A DNA stretch of 24,501 nucleotides from CAZFVY01 sp964522665 (GTDB lineage: Bacteria; Verrucomicrobiota; Verrucomicrobiia; Limisphaerales; CAZFVY01), in the NCBI GenBank assembly GCA_964522665.1, contig CAZFVY010000107.1:1-24501 (forward strand). Reading direction: 5' to 3'. The translations under genes and the position numbers were made by a program. The notes beneath the pieces were generated by a model. It searched no databases. It saw only the letters and a program-made list of their open reading frames with translations, and was not told the origin of the DNA. Positions 24,086 to 24,501 of this stretch are shown here, piece by piece (position 1 is the stretch's first letter; every line of letters begins with the position of its first letter).

Positions 24086-24501
24086 CTATAACGCCGCGGC
24101 GACCAAATCACCGATCTCGGAGGTCGTGTAACCCATTTTTCCGGCGGCCAGGTTTTTGATCTTTTCCCGGGTCACCTTGATTACGGCGGTCTCGATCGCC
24201 TTCGCCGCGTCGGCTTCGCCGAGGAAGTCGAGCATCATTTGCCCCGCGCAAATCGCCGCCAGCGGATTGATCACCCCCAGCCCAGTGTATTTCGGAGCGC
24301 TGCCGCCAATCGGCTCGAACATGCTGGCGCCGTTCGGGTTGATGTTGCCTCCGGCCGCGATTCCCATCCCGCCCTGAATCATGGCGCCCAAGTCGGTGAT
24401 GATGTCCCCAAACATGTTGTCGGTCACGATGACGTCGAACCATTCCGGATTCTTCACGAACCACATCGTGGTCGCATCGACGTGCGCGTAGTCGCGCTTG
24501 A
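24086..24501 (-). CDS. leuB: 3-isopropylmalate dehydrogenase-like, C-terminal part (5' end outside window)
   Basis: The minus-strand frame is open to the right edge, so about two thirds of the gene is missing; the internal ATG at 24466 is not a start. Visible motifs are VIVTDNMFGDIITDLGA (with the metal-binding Asp residues), GGMGIAAGGNINP, SMFEPIGGSAP and INPLAAI..GQMMLDFLGE. They belong to the isocitrate/isopropylmalate dehydrogenase family, and DNMFGDI..D fits the LeuB branch of leucine synthesis. The usual H in EP(V/I)HGSAP is G here, a variant I associate with some bacterial LeuB subgroups. Tartrate or homoisocitrate dehydrogenase cannot be excluded without the N-terminal specificity residues. 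Confidence 0.75.
   Translation of the reverse strand, partial: KRDYAHVDATTMWFVKNPEWFDVIVTDNMFGDIITDLGAMIQGGMGIAAGGNINPNGASMFEPIGGSAPKYTGLGVINPLAAICAGQMMLDFLGEADAAKAIETAVIKVTREKIKNLAAGKMGYTTSEIGDLVAAAL

Overview
The window looks like a chromosomal segment of a GC-rich Gram-negative member of the Verrucomicrobiota, probably of the Pedosphaera/Limisphaerales kind. The assignment is an inference from gene content: secreted Ig/NHL and jelly-roll-like repeat proteins with a C-terminal FYRV tail, an ECF-type sigma factor with a membrane-anchored C-terminal extension, a SWIB-domain protein with a Lys/Pro/Ala-rich arm, a Porin_5-like outer-membrane protein and a HisA of the eukaryotic type. No rRNA, tRNA, CRISPR array or intact insertion sequence was seen.

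Left part (1-8505). Two large secreted proteins lie on the plus strand: a 5'-truncated Ig protein with an NHL propeller, and an 814-residue protein made of four repeats spaced 540 bp apart. A small four-helix membrane protein (minus) and a sigma factor (plus) follow. Next is a toxin-antitoxin locus whose antitoxin is intact and whose RelE/ParE-type toxin is broken by two single-base insertions. A secreted cyclophilin-type prolyl isomerase lies just upstream of the antitoxin on the same strand.

Middle part (8891-17748, all minus). A compact four-gene run reads ftsK, GT2 glycosyltransferase, class I methyltransferase, YfhO-like membrane protein, with gaps of 14, 39 and 8 nt. It couples a DNA translocase to what looks like surface-glycan synthesis. 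A secreted trypsin-like protease with a complete His-Asp-Ser triad lies upstream of ftsK.

Right part (18100-24501, all minus). It holds a SWIB-domain protein, an outer-membrane porin, a eukaryotic-type HisA, a type II NADH dehydrogenase, a response regulator with a degenerate HD-GYP domain, and the C-terminal third of a LeuB-like dehydrogenase cut by the right edge.

A recurrent regulatory theme is visible. Several genes that should begin a transcript carry a -10-like hexamer ending only 6-7 nt before the ATG, four of them with a -35-like hexamer 16-17 nt further up. This suggests leaderless mRNAs. Some other genes (GT2, ndh) instead have a Shine-Dalgarno-like sequence. The most interesting items are the propeller-inside-Ig architecture, the shared FYRV tail, the leaderless promoter pattern, the membrane-tethered sigma factor and the decaying toxin gene.
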